Source of the DNA: an uncultured Rhodospirillaceae bacterium | GTDB lineage: Bacteria > Pseudomonadota > Alphaproteobacteria > Rhodospirillales > UBA2165 | DNA: 7,942 bases | Assembly: GCA_913054205.1 (NCBI GenBank) | Contig: CAJXJM010000103.1 | Location: 1 to 7,942, forward strand | Direction of reading: 5' to 3' | Part shown: positions 1 to 6,687 of the stretch, piece by piece | How the letters are laid out: each line of letters starts with the position of its first letter | How positions within the stretch are numbered: the first letter of the stretch is position 1 | Notes under the pieces: model-generated | Databases searched by the model: none | What the model saw: the letters and a program-made list of their open reading frames with translations, nothing else | What the model was told of the DNA's origin: nothing | Made by a program: the position numbers and the translations under genes

Positions 1-254
1 GCGGAATTGCCTTATTTGTGCCATCAAGTTTTGGTCTACCGGTTGCGGAGTATTCACCGAATCTAGTCAAAAAATCACTCGTCGGATCGGGGCACGCGAC
101 GAAGGAACAAGTTCAAATGATGATCAATACGTTGTTGCCGGGCTGCGACTTTGAGTCAGCCGATTCCGCGGATGCTTTGGCGATCGCCATTTGTCATGCC
201 CATCATCGAGGCTCGGCCTCGCTTCAGGCTCAGTTATTGGAGACTGCGAAATGA
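1..254 (+). CDS. ruvC: RuvC Holliday-junction endonuclease, C-terminal part only (5' truncated by window edge)
   Basis: RuvC cuts Holliday junctions symmetrically as a dimer, working on junctions held by RuvAB. The reading frame is open from base 3 to the TGA at 252-254 and gives 83 residues, about half of the usual ~173. The part present matches the family's C-terminal half: an EYSPNLVKK segment, a QVQMMI helix, and the metal-binding DSAD motif (codons at 162 and 171), followed by [11 protein letters not shown]. The two aspartates have the spacing of E. coli Asp138 and Asp141. The other two catalytic acids (E. coli Asp7 and the central Glu) lie upstream of the window. The GTG at base 18 is internal and is not a start. 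The stop overlaps the ruvA start as ATGA, which suggests coupled translation. Identity is close to certain; nothing suggests a broken gene beyond the window edge. Confidence 0.96.
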   Translation, partial: GIALFVPSSFGLPVAEYSPNLVKKSLVGSGHATKEQVQMMINTLLPGCDFESADSADALAIAICHAHHRGSASLQAQLLETAK

Positions 255-874
255 TCGCCAAACTCACAGGATTGGTTGATCAGACCGGTGAAGGATATGT
301 CATCATCGACGTAAACGGCGTTGGCTATTCGGTGTTTTGCTCGAACCGCACGTTGAACATGCTGGCAACGGCAGTTGGCACTGTCTCCGTCATGATCGAA
401 ACCCATGTACGCGAAGATCACATTCATCTTTACGGTTTTGCCGATGAAGCCGAGCGTTCTTGGTTCAAATTGCTAACCACGGTGCAAGGGGTTGGTGCTA
501 AGGTCTGCCTCGCGATTCTCTCTGTTTTGTCGCCAGATAATCTGGTGCACGCCATTGCGTCGCAGGACAAAGCAGCCGTTACTCGCGCGCCGGGCGTCGG
601 CCCAAAATTAGCAACGCGCATTCTCACCGAACTCAAAGATAAAGTCGGCGGTATTGAACTTGGCTCGACCAAGGCGGCATTGGAAGGTGAAGTTCAAGTC
701 GCGGAAGGCGCCAATCAATTTGCCGACGACGCGGTATCTGCCTTGGTCAATCTTGGCTATGGCCGCTCAGACGCGTTCCGGGTGGTACATCAAGCTGCGG
801 CAAAATTGGGCACCGAGGCTTCCGTAGAAATTCTTATTAAAGACGGGTTATCGGAGTTAAGCGCGAATGGATGA
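251..874 (+). CDS. ruvA: RuvA, Holliday-junction DNA-binding subunit of the RuvAB branch-migration complex
   Basis: RuvA binds the four-way junction as a tetramer and loads the RuvB motor on opposite arms. The ATG at 251 gives 207 residues, against 203 in E. coli. An N-terminal OB-fold domain (about 1-64) carries the acidic pin Glu55/Asp56 in [11 protein letters not shown], at the same positions as in E. coli. Two helix-hairpin-helix motifs follow, QGVGAK (79-84) and APGVGPK (113-119). A variable linker (about 135-157) leads to the C-terminal UBA-like RuvB-binding domain (about 158-200, with [13 protein letters not shown]). The start is preferred over an in-frame ATG at 191 because it gives the standard MIAKLTG N-terminus and has GGAGA at 239-243, seven bases upstream. 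The upstream ATG would lie well inside ruvC. The ruvC overlap is 4 bases and the ruvB overlap 8 bases, so the three genes form one transcriptional unit. Confidence 0.98.
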   Translation: MIAKLTGLVDQTGEGYVIIDVNGVGYSVFCSNRTLNMLATAVGTVSVMIETHVREDHIHLYGFADEAERSWFKLLTTVQGVGAKVCLAILSVLSPDNLVHAIASQDKAAVTRAPGVGPKLATRILTELKDKVGGIELGSTKAALEGEVQVAEGANQFADDAVSALVNLGYGRSDAFRVVHQAAAKLGTEASVEILIKDGLSELSANG

Positions 875-1919
875 AGAGCGTTTGATTAACCCAGATGCCA
901 GCACTGAAGATATCGGTGATACGCAAACGCGCCCGCAAACTTTGGAAGACTTCGCCGGGCAGCGTCAGGTCTGTGATAATCTTCGCGTTTTTGTCGAAGC
1001 CGCTCGGGGCCGAAGTGAGGCATTGGACCATGTATTATTGTTTGGTCCTCCAGGCTTGGGCAAAACGACATTGGCACAAATTGTCGCGCGTGAACTTGGC
1101 GTTGGCTTTCGGGCAACTTCTGGGCCGGTGATTGCCAAGGCGGGTGACCTCGCCGCCATTCTCACCAATCTTGAAGCGCGGGACGTATTATTTATCGACG
1201 AAATCCATCGCCTTAGTCCGGCTGTCGAGGAAATTCTTTATCCGGCGGTTGAGGACTTCCAGCTTGATTTGGTGATTGGTGAAGGCCCGGCAGCGCGCTC
1301 GGTACGCATCGATCTTCAGCCATTTACACTGGTCGGGGCGACGACCCGGTCTGGACTTATCACCACGCCGCTCCGGGATCGTTTTGGCATTCCGCTGCGA
1401 TTGTCGTTTTATAGCGCCGAAGAACTACTGGGCATCATCAGCCGTAACGCGCGTATACTCGATTTTGATCTGACCGATGACGGCGCGGCGGAAATCGCCA
1501 AACGCTCGCGCGGTACGCCGAGGGTTGCCGGCAGATTGCTACGCCGGGTGCGTGACTTCGCGACCGTGGAAGGCAATATCACCGTCGATGCCAAAATCGC
1601 CGATGCCGCACTCAACCGATTGGATGTTGATGAGCGTGGTTTGGATGCGATGGATCGCCGCTATCTTAAATGTATCGCGGATAATTATGGCGGCGGCCCG
1701 GTTGGAGCGGAGACTTTATCAGCCGCGCTTTCCGAAGAGCGCGACACCATCGAAGAGGTGATTGAGCCATATCTGATCCAGCAAGGCTTGCTGATGCGCA
1801 CGCCGCGGGGACGAATGTTAGCGGAAGGTGCTTATCGCCATCTCGGAATCTCTGCGCCCAAGAATCTCAAACAGATGGAGCTGTTGGCCCAGGATGAAGA
1901 GGAGGGAGCGGATGAATAA
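867..1919 (+). CDS. ruvB: RuvB, AAA+ ATPase motor of Holliday-junction branch migration
   Basis: RuvB forms hexameric rings that pump DNA through the RuvA-bound junction using ATP. The product has 350 residues (E. coli 336). Visible motifs in order: Walker A GPPGLGKT (60-67), Walker B LFIDEIH (108-114), sensor 1 GATTR (157-161), the arginine-finger region PLRDRFG (168-174), and sensor 2 RGTPR (215-219). A winged-helix DNA-binding domain occupies about 255-335, with the wing motif RTPRGR (311-316). The last residues are acidic (DEEEGADE), slightly longer than in E. coli. The start at 867 overlaps the end of ruvA by 8 bases; GGAG at 853-856 is a usable but distant ribosome site. The stop overlaps the ybgC start by 8 bases, tying this gene to the tol cluster. 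No missing catalytic residue was seen. Confidence 0.98.
   Translation: MDEERLINPDASTEDIGDTQTRPQTLEDFAGQRQVCDNLRVFVEAARGRSEALDHVLLFGPPGLGKTTLAQIVARELGVGFRATSGPVIAKAGDLAAILTNLEARDVLFIDEIHRLSPAVEEILYPAVEDFQLDLVIGEGPAARSVRIDLQPFTLVGATTRSGLITTPLRDRFGIPLRLSFYSAEELLGIISRNARILDFDLTDDGAAEIAKRSRGTPRVAGRLLRRVRDFATVEGNITVDAKIADAALNRLDVDERGLDAMDRRYLKCIADNYGGGPVGAETLSAALSEERDTIEEVIEPYLIQQGLLMRTPRGRMLAEGAYRHLGISAPKNLKQMELLAQDEEEGADE
1900..1905 (+). promoter_or_regulatory. Strong Shine-Dalgarno site for ybgC inside ruvB
   Basis: AGGAGG lies six bases before the ATG at 1912 and within the last codons of ruvB. It is the best ribosome-binding site in the window. It decides the ybgC start against the earlier in-frame ATG at 1828, which lies deep in ruvB and would add residues unlike any YbgC. 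Confidence 0.85.
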
Positions 1920-2358
1920 AATCGCTCCCAGCGTTTCGACGATCGCGGACGGCAAACATAGCCTGCCGGTCAGAGTTTTTTACGAAGATACAGATGCAGG
2001 CGGCGTCGTCTATTACGCAAATTATTTGAAATTTGCTGAACGTGCGCGAACGGAAATGCTGCGCGAAATCGGCTCTGAGCATCAGGTCATGAAAAAAGAG
2101 CTTGGCGTAGGTTTTGTCGTCCGGCATTGCAATGCGGATTTTCGAAAGCCGGCTCGGCTCGATGATTTGCTCGTCGTGGAAACTGAAATTATGGAAGTTC
2201 GGGGCGCGAGCATTCAAATGCGCCAAACCGTGAAAAAGGCTAACGAAGCGTTAGTGATTATGGATGTAAAACTCGCCTGTATGAGTATTGATGGCGCTGC
2301 TGCACGAATACCAGAGGCGGTGCGGGCAGCAATGGCTGATTTAAAAATTACTGAATAG
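1912..2358 (+). CDS. ybgC: YbgC, hotdog-fold acyl-CoA thioesterase of the Tol-Pal cluster
   Basis: YbgC proteins are small cytoplasmic 4HBT-family thioesterases that hydrolyse acyl-CoA esters; they are encoded at the head of many tol-pal operons and are linked to phospholipid metabolism. The product has 148 residues (E. coli 134), with about ten extra at the N-terminus. The family signature [15 protein letters not shown] (24-38) is clear, followed by [10 protein letters not shown] (41-50). Asp28 corresponds to catalytic Asp18 of E. coli YbgC. Tyr35 stands where E. coli has His25, which may be a lineage variant. A second conserved stretch, [11 protein letters not shown] (77-87), forms part of the hotdog core. 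The ATG overlaps the ruvB stop (ATGAATAA, 8 bases) and follows an AGGAGG site. The next gene, tolQ, starts 20 bases after the stop. Physiological substrate is not shown by the sequence. Confidence 0.95.
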   Translation: MNKIAPSVSTIADGKHSLPVRVFYEDTDAGGVVYYANYLKFAERARTEMLREIGSEHQVMKKELGVGFVVRHCNADFRKPARLDDLLVVETEIMEVRGASIQMRQTVKKANEALVIMDVKLACMSIDGAAARIPEAVRAAMADLKITE

Positions 2359-2369
2359 ATTTTGGGAAT

Positions 2370-2375
2370 GAGGGA
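2370..2375 (+). promoter_or_regulatory. Shine-Dalgarno site of tolQ with two adjacent ATG codons
   Basis: GAGGGA ends three bases before the ATG at 2379 and six bases before the second ATG at 2382. Spacing slightly favours 2382, which would remove only one methionine from TolQ. The two starts cannot be separated by sequence alone. Confidence 0.6.
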
Positions 2376-2378
2376 TTA

Positions 2379-3107
2379 ATGATGGAAGGCAATGCAGTAG
2401 AAGCTGCTCAAATGGCCGGTGCGATTGCGGCAACCGATTTTTCGGTTTGGGGTTTATTTTTGAAAGCAGACATTATTGTCAAAGCTGTGATGATATTTTT
2501 GTTCGTCGCCTCAGTATGGTGTTGGGCAATCATCATCGAAAAAACGCTTCGCTTGCGCAAGTTGAATGCTGCGGCCGCCGAGTTTGAAGATAGTTTTTGG
2601 TCGGGCGGCTCCCTCGATGCGCTTTATGATCGAATAGGCGCGCAACCGCGTGATCCGATGTCGGCTGTATTTGCTGCGGCGATGCGCGAATGGCGTCGCT
2701 CCTCTGAAGCCGGAACCGGCCGGGACAATGGCTCAAGCTTGATGGAACGCATTGATCGGGTGATGGACGTGACCGTCAACCGGGAAGTCGAGCGCGTCGA
2801 GCGTCAAATGACCATTCTGGCATCAACCGGATCAACCGCGCCCTTCGTTGGCCTGTTTGGCACGGTTTGGGGAATCATGAATAGCTTCCAGGCGATCTCC
2901 ATCAGCAAAAACACCAGCTTGGCTGTTGTCGCCCCCGGTATTGCCGAAGCATTATTTGCAACGGCGTTGGGTCTTGTCGCAGCCATCCCGGCAGTGATTG
3001 CTTACAATAAGATTTCGAAAGATACGGACCGCTATGCAGCGCGGCTTGATGATTTCGCCAATGAATTTTCAGCGATCGTATCGCGTCAGATGGAAGAGCG
3101 CGAATAG
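2379..3107 (+). CDS. tolQ: TolQ, inner-membrane proton-channel subunit of the Tol-Pal motor
   Basis: TolQ is the MotA/ExbB-type stator subunit. With TolR it converts the proton gradient into movement of TolA. The product has 242 residues (E. coli 230). Three membrane segments are visible: about 34-53 (VMIFLFVASVWCWAII), about 146-168 (with APFVGLFGTVWGIM), and about 183-208 (with APGIAEALFATALGLVAAIP). A long cytoplasmic loop separates the first two. Thr162 in GTVWG and Thr195 in FATALG match, by constant offset, the pore threonines Thr145 and Thr178 of E. coli TolQ. The start is ATGATG, and either codon may be used. The stop is two bases before the tolR ATG, so the two subunits are closely coupled. 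ExbB is the main alternative family, but the neighbours settle it as TolQ. Confidence 0.97.
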   Translation: MMEGNAVEAAQMAGAIAATDFSVWGLFLKADIIVKAVMIFLFVASVWCWAIIIEKTLRLRKLNAAAAEFEDSFWSGGSLDALYDRIGAQPRDPMSAVFAAAMREWRRSSEAGTGRDNGSSLMERIDRVMDVTVNREVERVERQMTILASTGSTAPFVGLFGTVWGIMNSFQAISISKNTSLAVVAPGIAEALFATALGLVAAIPAVIAYNKISKDTDRYAARLDDFANEFSAIVSRQMEERE

Positions 3108-3109
3108 CC

Positions 3110-3616
3110 ATGGCGATGGCAACAGATAGTGGCGGCAGATCGGGACGCAGAGGACGAACTGGCAGACGAAGGTCACGAACGAAGCCAATGGCTGATATCA
3201 ATGTGACGCCTATGGTCGATGTCATGTTGGTTCTGCTGGTTGTCTTTATGGTAACGGCGCCTTTGCTGACGGTCGGTGTCCAAGTTGATTTGCCTAAAAC
3301 CAAAGCTGGGCTCATCCAAGATCAAGTGGAGCCACTCGCGGTTACGGTCAGTGCCAGCGGTCAGATTTTTCTACAAGATAAAGAAATTGAGCTGTCAGCA
3401 TTGACACCTCGCCTTATTGCAATCACGGGTGCCAATCCAGATATCCGAATATTTGTACGCGGCGACAAGGCCATTGAATATGGCCGCGTAATGGAGGTGA
3501 TGGGGACGCTAAATGCCGCCGGTTTCAATAAAGTTGCCTTGATCACGGAAATGCCACAATCCACCTCTAAAAAATCTTCCAGGAAGAAGAAAAAATCAAA
3601 GACTGGAAAGAAATAG
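3110..3616 (+). CDS. tolR: TolR, proton-responsive subunit of the Tol-Pal motor, with a lysine-rich tail
   Basis: TolR is the ExbD/MotB-like partner of TolQ, with one membrane helix and a periplasmic domain. The product has 168 residues, longer than E. coli's 142. The N-terminus is Arg-rich and cytoplasmic (10-24). The INVTPMVDVMLVLLVVFMVTAP stretch (30-51) contains the single helix, and Asp37 matches the essential proton-binding Asp23 of E. coli. The periplasmic ExbD/TolR domain follows (about 60-147). The last fifteen residues (154-168) include ten Lys or Arg, an unusual tail that should lie in the periplasm. In-frame ATGs at 3110 and 3116 are both possible; GGAAGAG at 3092-3098 favours 3110. 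The tolQ stop is two bases upstream and tolA starts five bases after the TolR stop codon. Confidence 0.96.
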   Translation: MAMATDSGGRSGRRGRTGRRRSRTKPMADINVTPMVDVMLVLLVVFMVTAPLLTVGVQVDLPKTKAGLIQDQVEPLAVTVSASGQIFLQDKEIELSALTPRLIAITGANPDIRIFVRGDKAIEYGRVMEVMGTLNAAGFNKVALITEMPQSTSKKSSRKKKKSKTGKK

Positions 3617-3621
3617 CTTCA

Positions 3622-4557
3622 ATGCGATCAAGTATATTCGTTTCTATATTTTTGCATGTTGCCGTGATCGTGGTTGGCATCTACGGGTTGCCCGCTATTC
3701 GCAAACCTCCAGTATTGCAAGATATTCCGATGGTCGTCGAAATTGTGCCGATCGCCGCGATAACAAATTTATCGTCGGCGCCGGAACCGCCTAAAGAACC
3801 TGAAAAAAAAGCCGAGGTGAAGCCGCCCAAGCCGCCTCCCGCGCCGAAAGTTAAAAAAGCGCCTGCCCCAACGCCGCCGCTGCCCGCGCCCAAGCCAGAG
3901 GTGGCGGTTGTGCCGCCGCCGCCCGAGCCTAAACCCGAGCCCAAACCAAAGGCGAAACCAAAACCAAAAGTCAAAGTAAAACCAAAACCCGAAGCGAAGC
4001 CAAAACCGAAGGCTCCAGCGAGTTTGGCCAAAGCTAAGCCTCGCAGAAAACCTAAGCCACCAGACCGTTTTGCATCGGTGTTAAAAAACCTGGAAAGAGA
4101 ATTGAAACGGCCTGCGCCGAAGAAAAAAGAAAAGCCGAAAAAGCAGGCTAAAAAACCAAAGACCAGATTTGAAGATATGATTGCGAAATCATTATCTCGT
4201 CGGCCAACAGAGTATGATCCTAACGAGAAAATGTCGCTGAGCGAACAGCATGCCATACACAATATTATTCGCCAGACAATGGAGCCGTGCTGGATCATAA
4301 GGGCCGGTTCAAAAAATGCTCAGAATATTACGTCAGTGATAAAAGTAACGTTGCGTCCAGATGGCTATGTTTCGGGTGCAAGGCTTACCAATAAAAGCAG
4401 GTTGAAATCAGATCCGTTTAGTTTGGCAGCCGGAGAAAGTGCGTTACGGGCGGTGCTAAATCCAAGTTGCCAGCCTTACAAACTGCCAGTTGACAAATAC
4501 GCTGTCTGGAAATATTTAACTCTTACCTTTAATCCCAGGGAATCTTTAGGTAGATAA
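3622..4557 (+). CDS. tolA: TolA, energy-transducing protein spanning the periplasm, with a proline/lysine-rich linker
   Basis: TolA is anchored in the inner membrane by TolQR and reaches across the periplasm toward TolB/Pal. The product has 311 residues, against 421 in E. coli. A very short cytoplasmic tail (1-4) precedes the membrane helix (about 5-22). Ser8 and His12 keep the spacing of the Ser18/His22 pair used by E. coli TolA to engage TolQR. Residues about 54-147 form a Pro/Lys/Glu/Ala linker and 162-181 a second basic stretch, replacing the alanine-rich helix of enterobacteria. The C-terminal domain (about 200-308) is of the TonB/TolA type, with the core VTLRPDGYVSGARL (242-255) and a CW start. 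Cys223 and Cys283 are the only cysteines and may form a disulfide (inference). The ATG at 3622 is weakly served by GGAAAG at 3605-3610, which suggests coupling to tolR. Confidence 0.94.
   Translation: MRSSIFVSIFLHVAVIVVGIYGLPAIRKPPVLQDIPMVVEIVPIAAITNLSSAPEPPKEPEKKAEVKPPKPPPAPKVKKAPAPTPPLPAPKPEVAVVPPPPEPKPEPKPKAKPKPKVKVKPKPEAKPKPKAPASLAKAKPRRKPKPPDRFASVLKNLERELKRPAPKKKEKPKKQAKKPKTRFEDMIAKSLSRRPTEYDPNEKMSLSEQHAIHNIIRQTMEPCWIIRAGSKNAQNITSVIKVTLRPDGYVSGARLTNKSRLKSDPFSLAAGESALRAVLNPSCQPYKLPVDKYAVWKYLTLTFNPRESLGR
3781..4062 (+). repeat. Proline/lysine-codon low-complexity region inside tolA
   Basis: This stretch encodes TolA residues 54-147 with imperfect repeats of Lys-Pro, Pro-Lys and Pro-Glu-Pro-Lys; the densest part is residues 102-130 (bases about 3925-4011). 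The DNA alternates between CCG/CCC and AAA/AAG codons. An A8 run at 3803-3810 sits inside it. Such tracts often vary in length between relatives, through replication slippage. Confidence 0.8.
4490..4518 (+). promoter_or_regulatory. Possible internal promoter for tolB within the 3' end of tolA
   Basis: A perfect TTGACA at 4490-4495 is followed after 17 bases by TATTTA at 4513-4518, which keeps only the first three bases of the -10 consensus. It would give a leader of roughly 130 bases before tolB. A separate promoter ahead of tolB is known in E. coli, but the weak -10 and the coding position keep this tentative. Confidence 0.25.
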
Positions 4558-4606
4558 TAAGAAATGTTAGGTAGAAAAAGAGAATGATGACATCGAAAAG
4601 AATGAC

Positions 4607-4624
4607 CCCCAGACAAAACTGGGG
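4607..4624 (+). other. Small GC hairpin in the tolA-tolB gap
   Basis: CCCCAG and CTGGGG form a perfect six-base stem around the loop ACAAAA. It lies 28 bases before the preferred tolB ATG. No T run follows it directly, so a simple intrinsic terminator is unlikely. It could mark an RNA processing or stability site, or a pause. Confidence 0.5.
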
Positions 4625-4652
4625 CATAGTGGAAAAAAAGCCGGGTGGATTT

Positions 4653-5987
4653 ATGAATATGATGAATAAATTTGCGGGACATATTGCTGTTGCAATTGGA
4701 CTAGCAGTTATGATCGTTGCGCCAGCGCATGCAGAGCTGAACGTTGATATTACGCGGGGCGTTGTTAAGCCCATTCCTATCGCAGTAACGGATTTTTTAG
4801 GCGAATCTACCAAAGAAAAAAATATTGGCCGCAATATCGCTAGAGTGATTAATGCAGATTTGGTGCGCTCAGGACTTTTTGCTGCCATCAATCCCAAAGC
4901 CTTTATCGAAGTCGAGCAATCCTTGGGAACAGTGCCGAAATTTGGCAATTGGCGGGTGCTGAAGGCGCAAGCGCTTTCGCAAGGGTCGGTGCAAATTGAA
5001 GGCGCTAAAAAGCTGAAAGTACAATTCCGTTTATGGGATGTCTTCGCGGAGACGCAAATGGAAGGGAAAGTTTATTCCACTATTCCTGAGAACTGGCGGC
5101 GCATAGCACATATTATTGCAGACTCGATCTACAAACGTGTGACTGGTGAGGACGGTTATTTTGATACTCGTGTGGTCTACATTGCTGAGACCGGGCGCGG
5201 AGATCGGCGGATCAAACGCCTCGCTATCATGGATCAAGATGGCGAAAACCATCACTTTCTGACAGATGGTAGTGCATTGGTGCTCACGCCGCGTTTTTCA
5301 CCAAACCGTCAGGAAATCACCTATATGTCCTATCACGGCAATGTGCCGAGGGTTTATATTTTCAATATTGATTCCGGTCGCCAGGAATTACTGGGCGATT
5401 TTCCCGGCATGACATTTGCCCCGCGCTTTTCGCCGGACGGCAACAAGGTCATCATGAGTATGGCAAAAGACGGTAATACCGAAATCTATACAATGGATTT
5501 ACGCACCCGTGCCGTACAGCAATTGACTAAACATTCAGCTATCGACACCTCGCCGCATTATTCGCCGGACGGAAAGCGCGTTGTCTTTAACTCAGACCGC
5601 AGTGGTTCACAGCAGCTTTATGTGATGAACGCCACTGGCGGTCGGGCAAAACGCATTAGCTTTGGCCGAGGTCGATATGCGACGCCGGTGTGGTCACCTC
5701 GGGGAGACCTAATTGCGTTTACTAAAATTACCGGCGGTAAATTTTTTATTGGCGTGATGGATACTGATGGCAAAGGCGAGCGTTTGTTAGCCGAGGGATT
5801 TTTAGTTGAATCTCCGACCTGGGCACCAAACGGTCGGGTGATTATGTTTTTTAGAGAAACACCTATTAGTAAAAAGGGCGGCGTTGTCTCAAAACTCTAT
5901 TCAATTGACCTAACCGGGCATAACGAGCGGGAAATGGTGACACCAATGGATGCATCTGATCCTGCATGGTCCCCCTTGATTCCCTAG
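4653..5987 (+). CDS. tolB: TolB, periplasmic beta-propeller protein of the Tol-Pal system
   Basis: TolB is a secreted periplasmic protein that binds Pal and the TolA C-terminal domain and controls whether Pal is free to hold peptidoglycan. From the ATG at 4653 it has 444 residues (E. coli 430). A Sec signal peptide covers about 1-27, with a hydrophobic core (about 10-23) and a probable AHA|EL cut. The mature N-terminal alpha/beta domain runs to about 165. The C-terminal six-bladed propeller shows the repeated blade motif: FSPNR (215-219), FSPDG (259-263), YSPDG (303-307), WSPRG (347-351), WAPNG (390-394), and WSP near the end. An in-frame ATG at 4584 would put 23 polar residues before the signal peptide and is disfavoured. 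ATGs at 4659 and 4662 are also possible; GGGTGGA at 4643-4649 is close to 4653. No truncation seen. Confidence 0.96.
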   Translation: MNMMNKFAGHIAVAIGLAVMIVAPAHAELNVDITRGVVKPIPIAVTDFLGESTKEKNIGRNIARVINADLVRSGLFAAINPKAFIEVEQSLGTVPKFGNWRVLKAQALSQGSVQIEGAKKLKVQFRLWDVFAETQMEGKVYSTIPENWRRIAHIIADSIYKRVTGEDGYFDTRVVYIAETGRGDRRIKRLAIMDQDGENHHFLTDGSALVLTPRFSPNRQEITYMSYHGNVPRVYIFNIDSGRQELLGDFPGMTFAPRFSPDGNKVIMSMAKDGNTEIYTMDLRTRAVQQLTKHSAIDTSPHYSPDGKRVVFNSDRSGSQQLYVMNATGGRAKRISFGRGRYATPVWSPRGDLIAFTKITGGKFFIGVMDTDGKGERLLAEGFLVESPTWAPNGRVIMFFRETPISKKGGVVSKLYSIDLTGHNEREMVTPMDASDPAWSPLIP

Positions 5988-6004
5988 ATGCGGATGCTTA
6001 TAGT
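5976..6004 (+). promoter_or_regulatory. Possible promoter for pal at the end of tolB
   Basis: TTGATT (5976-5981, four of six matches) and TATAGT (5999-6004, five of six matches) are separated by exactly 17 bases. A second TATAGT overlaps at 6004-6009. Transcription from here would carry a leader of about 140 bases before pal. The match is to the sigma-70 consensus by eye only. Confidence 0.35.
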
Positions 6005-6008
6005 ATAG

Positions 6009-6030
6009 TAAGTCAATGATTTTTAAGTCA
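6009..6030 (+). repeat. Short direct repeat in the tolB-pal gap
   Basis: TAAGTCA occurs at 6009-6015 and again at 6024-6030, a 15-base period, each copy followed by an AT-rich TGAT-containing stretch. AGTCATTT from the second copy recurs at 6075-6082. The repeats sit just downstream of the promoter-like boxes and could be a binding site or chance in AT-rich DNA. Confidence 0.35.
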
Positions 6031-6068
6031 TTTGATGCATTTTTGTGTCGTAATTTGTGTTGATTGTG

Positions 6069-6084
6069 CTAAATAGTCATTTAG
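6069..6084. repeat. Inverted repeat in the pal leader
   Basis: CTAAAT (6069-6074) and ATTTAG (6079-6084) are perfect inverted copies around AGTC. As RNA this is a weak AT stem; as DNA it could be an operator-like dyad. It lies just before the larger hairpin at 6086-6111. Confidence 0.35.
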
Positions 6085-6085
6085 T

Positions 6086-6121
6086 GCAAAGCGTGGATAT
6101 TCGCGGTTTGCGGTTTTTTTT
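6086..6121 (+). terminator. Terminator-like hairpin and T8 run in the tolB-pal gap
   Basis: GCAAA-GCG (6086-6093) can pair with CGC (6102-6104) and TTTGC (6107-6111), leaving a two-base GG bulge and an eight-base loop. Eight T residues follow at 6114-6121 after GG. It resembles an intrinsic terminator placed 31 bases before the pal ATG. It could partly end tolB transcripts or act as an attenuator. The bulge and mixed stem make it moderate at best. Confidence 0.35.
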
Positions 6122-6138
6122 AATTGAATGTTCCGATC

Positions 6139-6143
6139 AGGGG
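6139..6143 (+). promoter_or_regulatory. Shine-Dalgarno site of pal
   Basis: AGGGG ends nine bases before the ATG at 6153. It supports that start over the in-frame TTG codon at 6057, which would bury the lipoprotein signal 32 residues inside the protein. Confidence 0.7.
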
Positions 6144-6152
6144 TACAAAAAA

Positions 6153-6665
6153 ATGAAATTTAAGAGTTTAGCAATTGTAATTGCCGCGCTTTTCCTTGTT
6201 ACGGCTTGCGAGTCGACATCAACGGAATCGGGAAAAGGCGACGGTGCCGGCAAAATGGCGGAAAAGAAAAAGGGTAAGGTAGGCTTTAGGATTACGCCTG
6301 GTTCCTCTCAAGATTTGGTTGTGAATGTTGGTGACCGCGTTTTCTACGCTCTCAACAAATCAAATCTAAGTTCCGCTGCACGCGCCACTTTGGAAAAGCA
6401 AGCAACTTGGCTGAAAAAATATGGTGGCGTCAAAGTTACCGTTGAAGGTCATGCCGATGAACGCGGTACGCGTGAGTATAACTTGGCACTTGGCGAACGT
6501 CGGGCCAACTCAGCGAAAGATTTTCTCGTTGCTTTGGGTGTAAGCCCAAATCGCGTTAAAACAATTTCTTACGGTAAAGAACGTCCAGTTGCATTGGGTC
6601 ATGATGAATCATCGTGGTCTCAAAACCGTCGTAGTGTAACCACTGTTTCGGGCGCTGGTAGTTAA
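6153..6665 (+). CDS. pal: Pal, peptidoglycan-associated outer-membrane lipoprotein
   Basis: Pal is anchored by lipid in the outer membrane and binds peptidoglycan through its OmpA-like domain; TolB competes for it. The product has 170 residues (E. coli 173). A lipoprotein signal peptide ends in the lipobox VTAC, with lipidated Cys19. Residue +2 is Glu and not the Asp that acts as a retention signal in E. coli, in keeping with outer-membrane sorting. A Lys/Gly-rich tether (about 25-45) leads to the OmpA-like domain (about 58-168). The motif GHADERGTREYNLALGERRA (99-118) carries Asp102 and Arg117, spaced like the diaminopimelate-binding Asp271/Arg286 pair of E. coli OmpA. The end GHDESSWSQNRR (149-160) is typical of Pal. 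The 165-base gap from tolB suggests at least some separate control. Confidence 0.97.
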   Translation: MKFKSLAIVIAALFLVTACESTSTESGKGDGAGKMAEKKKGKVGFRITPGSSQDLVVNVGDRVFYALNKSNLSSAARATLEKQATWLKKYGGVKVTVEGHADERGTREYNLALGERRANSAKDFLVALGVSPNRVKTISYGKERPVALGHDESSWSQNRRSVTTVSGAGS

Positions 6666-6687
6666 TATATACTGATCGAAGCGATTT

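Noticed and set aside
1867..2226. Open frame of 119 codons on the minus strand opposite ybgC
   Set aside because: No recognisable domain and fully antisense to a clear YbgC.
2902..3315. Open frame of 137 codons on the minus strand across the tolQ-tolR boundary
   Set aside because: Antisense shadow of two conserved genes; no family resemblance.
3803..3810. A8 run in tolA as a programmed frameshift site
   Set aside because: The downstream zero frame is intact and well conserved to the TolA C-terminus, with no meaningful alternative product seen.
3681..4298. Open frame of 205 codons on the minus strand opposite tolA
   Set aside because: It is rich in Gly and Phe because it is the complement of the Pro/Lys codons of the TolA linker. 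It matches no family I know and lies fully opposite a convincing gene.
4584..4652. Earlier ATG for tolB
   Set aside because: It would add 23 polar residues ahead of a good Sec signal peptide and run through the hairpin at 4607-4624.
4529..4948. Open frame of 139 codons on the minus strand over the tolA end, gap and tolB start
   Set aside because: No known domain. Its hydrophobic end is the complement of the AT-rich tolB leader, and no ribosome site was seen.
6057..6152. N-terminal extension of pal
   Set aside because: It begins at a TTG and would place 32 residues before the lipoprotein signal; AGGGG at 6139-6143 supports 6153.
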